Below, piece by piece: positions 4,931 through 5,236 of a stretch of 5,236 nucleotides of DNA. The position numbers and the translations under genes are program-made. The DNA comes from an uncultured Methylococcaceae bacterium (GTDB taxonomy: Bacteria; Pseudomonadota; Gammaproteobacteria; Methylococcales; Methylomonadaceae): NCBI GenBank assembly GCA_903939355.1, contig CAJAHC010000219.1, positions 1 to 5,236 on the forward strand, in the 5' to 3' direction. Position 1 is the stretch's first letter. Every line of letters begins with the position of its first letter. The notes beneath the pieces are model-generated. The model was not told the DNA's origin and ran no database searches. It worked only from the letters and a program-made list of their open reading frames with translations.

Positions 4931-5236
4931 ATGACTAATCTTACTTTTTTTGGCGCGACGGGACAGGTAACTGGATCATGTTATCTACTGGAAAACGACA
5001 ATTTCCGTTTATTGCTTGATTGCGGTTTATTTCAGGGCTCAAAGGATACAGAAGCTCAAAATACAGCCGACTTTCCTTTTGATCCATCCAGTATAGACGC
5101 AGTCGTTCTATCTCATGCTCATCTTGATCATTGTGGACGCTTGCCCTGGGCTATTTTCGTGCCGCCTCTCCGAGGCTCCGGAACGGCGAACCCAGGCGCT
5201 CCACTGGACGCCGCGGGTCCGCCGTGTTTGCATGGG
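4931..5236 (+). CDS. MBL-fold metallo-hydrolase, beta-CASP/CPSF RNase-like; N-terminus only, genuine to about 5146
   Basis: The ORF starts at an ATG 11 bp after the LOG stop with AAAAGG (4918-4923) as a usable Shine-Dalgarno, and stays open to the window end (102 codons). Residues 1-72 are typical of the RNA-processing MBL proteins (CPSF73/YSH1-like): FFGATGQVTGSCYLLE near the start, LLDCGLFQGSK (28-38) and VVLSHAHLDHCGRLP (58-72), which holds the HxHxDH zinc motif at 62-67. Such proteins run to about 450 residues with beta-CASP and RMMBL domains and act as endo/exoribonucleases. From residue 73 the sequence (Trp-Ala-Ile-Phe, then Pro/Gly/Ala-rich) no longer fits the family, which normally continues with a loop and another metal ligand, and base composition changes at the same place. 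The reading frame is probably native only to about 5146. The operon context with LOG suggests RNA or nucleotide turnover. Confidence 0.85.
   Translation, partial: MTNLTFFGATGQVTGSCYLLENDNFRLLLDCGLFQGSKDTEAQNTADFPFDPSSIDAVVLSHAHLDHCGRLPWAIFVPPLRGSGTANPGAPLDAAGPPCLHG
5147..5236. repeat. GC-rich, hairpin-dense terminal segment, foreign or dispersed repeat joined inside the MBL gene
   Basis: These 90 bases are about 69% GC (62 of 90), against clearly AT-rich DNA elsewhere. They contain adjoining dyads: GCCC-T-GGGC (5143-5151, across the junction), GCCTC-TCC-GAGGC (5164-5176), GGCG-C-TCC-ACT-GGA-CGCC (5195-5212) and GCGG-GT-CCGC (5213-5222). Successive compact hairpins are typical of REP-like or other dispersed intergenic repeats. 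From memory, the wording around CCCTGGGCTATTTT and CCGCCTCTCCGAGG resembles repeats in planctomycete genomes, but I cannot verify that. It is either an assembly chimera ending in a repeat or a true insertion that truncates the MBL gene. Confidence 0.6.

Noticed and set aside
5161..5236. Integron attC site or IS terminal inverted repeat as explanation of the GC-rich end
   Set aside because: No attC-type core sites, no target-site duplication and no transposase are visible; only hairpins and composition can be shown.

Overview
The window looks like AT-rich chromosomal DNA from a Gram-negative bacterium, most likely a gammaproteobacterium. The evidence is a Tat-exported MepK (YcbK)-type murein endopeptidase beside a periplasmic YcbB/LdtD-type L,D-transpeptidase. 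Genus cannot be fixed; Legionella-like or other low-GC environmental gammaproteobacteria would fit. There are no tRNA or rRNA genes, CRISPR arrays, integrases or recognisable insertion sequences.

Layout. (1) Bases 1-917, minus strand: the N-terminal 305 codons of a DUF1704/QEGLA-motif putative zinc peptidase, the family that includes the eukaryotic tubulin detyrosinase MATCAP. The gene runs off the left edge. (2) 918-1186: AT-rich divergent intergenic region with a perfect TATAAT for the next gene. (3) 1187-1879, plus: MepK-like endopeptidase with a twin-arginine signal and an unusual His/Arg-rich linker. (4) 1907-3787, minus: LdtD/YcbB-like transpeptidase, convergent with mepK and only 27 bp away. 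(5) 3788-4007: divergent regulatory region with a three-unit hexamer repeat, a 28-bp interrupted palindrome and one copy of a 14-bp direct repeat. (6) 4008-4919, plus: long-form LOG-family Rossmann protein. (7) From 4931, plus: start of a beta-CASP/CPSF-like MBL-fold (RNase-type) hydrolase, 11 bp after the LOG gene and probably in one operon with it.

Two functional themes appear. The mepK/ldtD pair encodes a cutter and a maker of 3-3 peptidoglycan cross-links. The LOG/MBL pair could link RNA breakdown to nucleotide or ribose-phosphate salvage, which is inference only.

The most conspicuous anomaly is at the right end. After about base 5146, inside the MBL gene, the sequence becomes about 69% GC and rich in tight hairpins, and the protein stops looking like the family just after the HAHLDH metal motif. 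This is best read as a junction with a foreign or dispersed GC-rich repeat, either an assembly chimera or a real insertion. I see no convincing new multi-gene system; the notable items are the QEGLA peptidase, the His-rich MepK, the structured divergent promoter region and the chimeric right edge.
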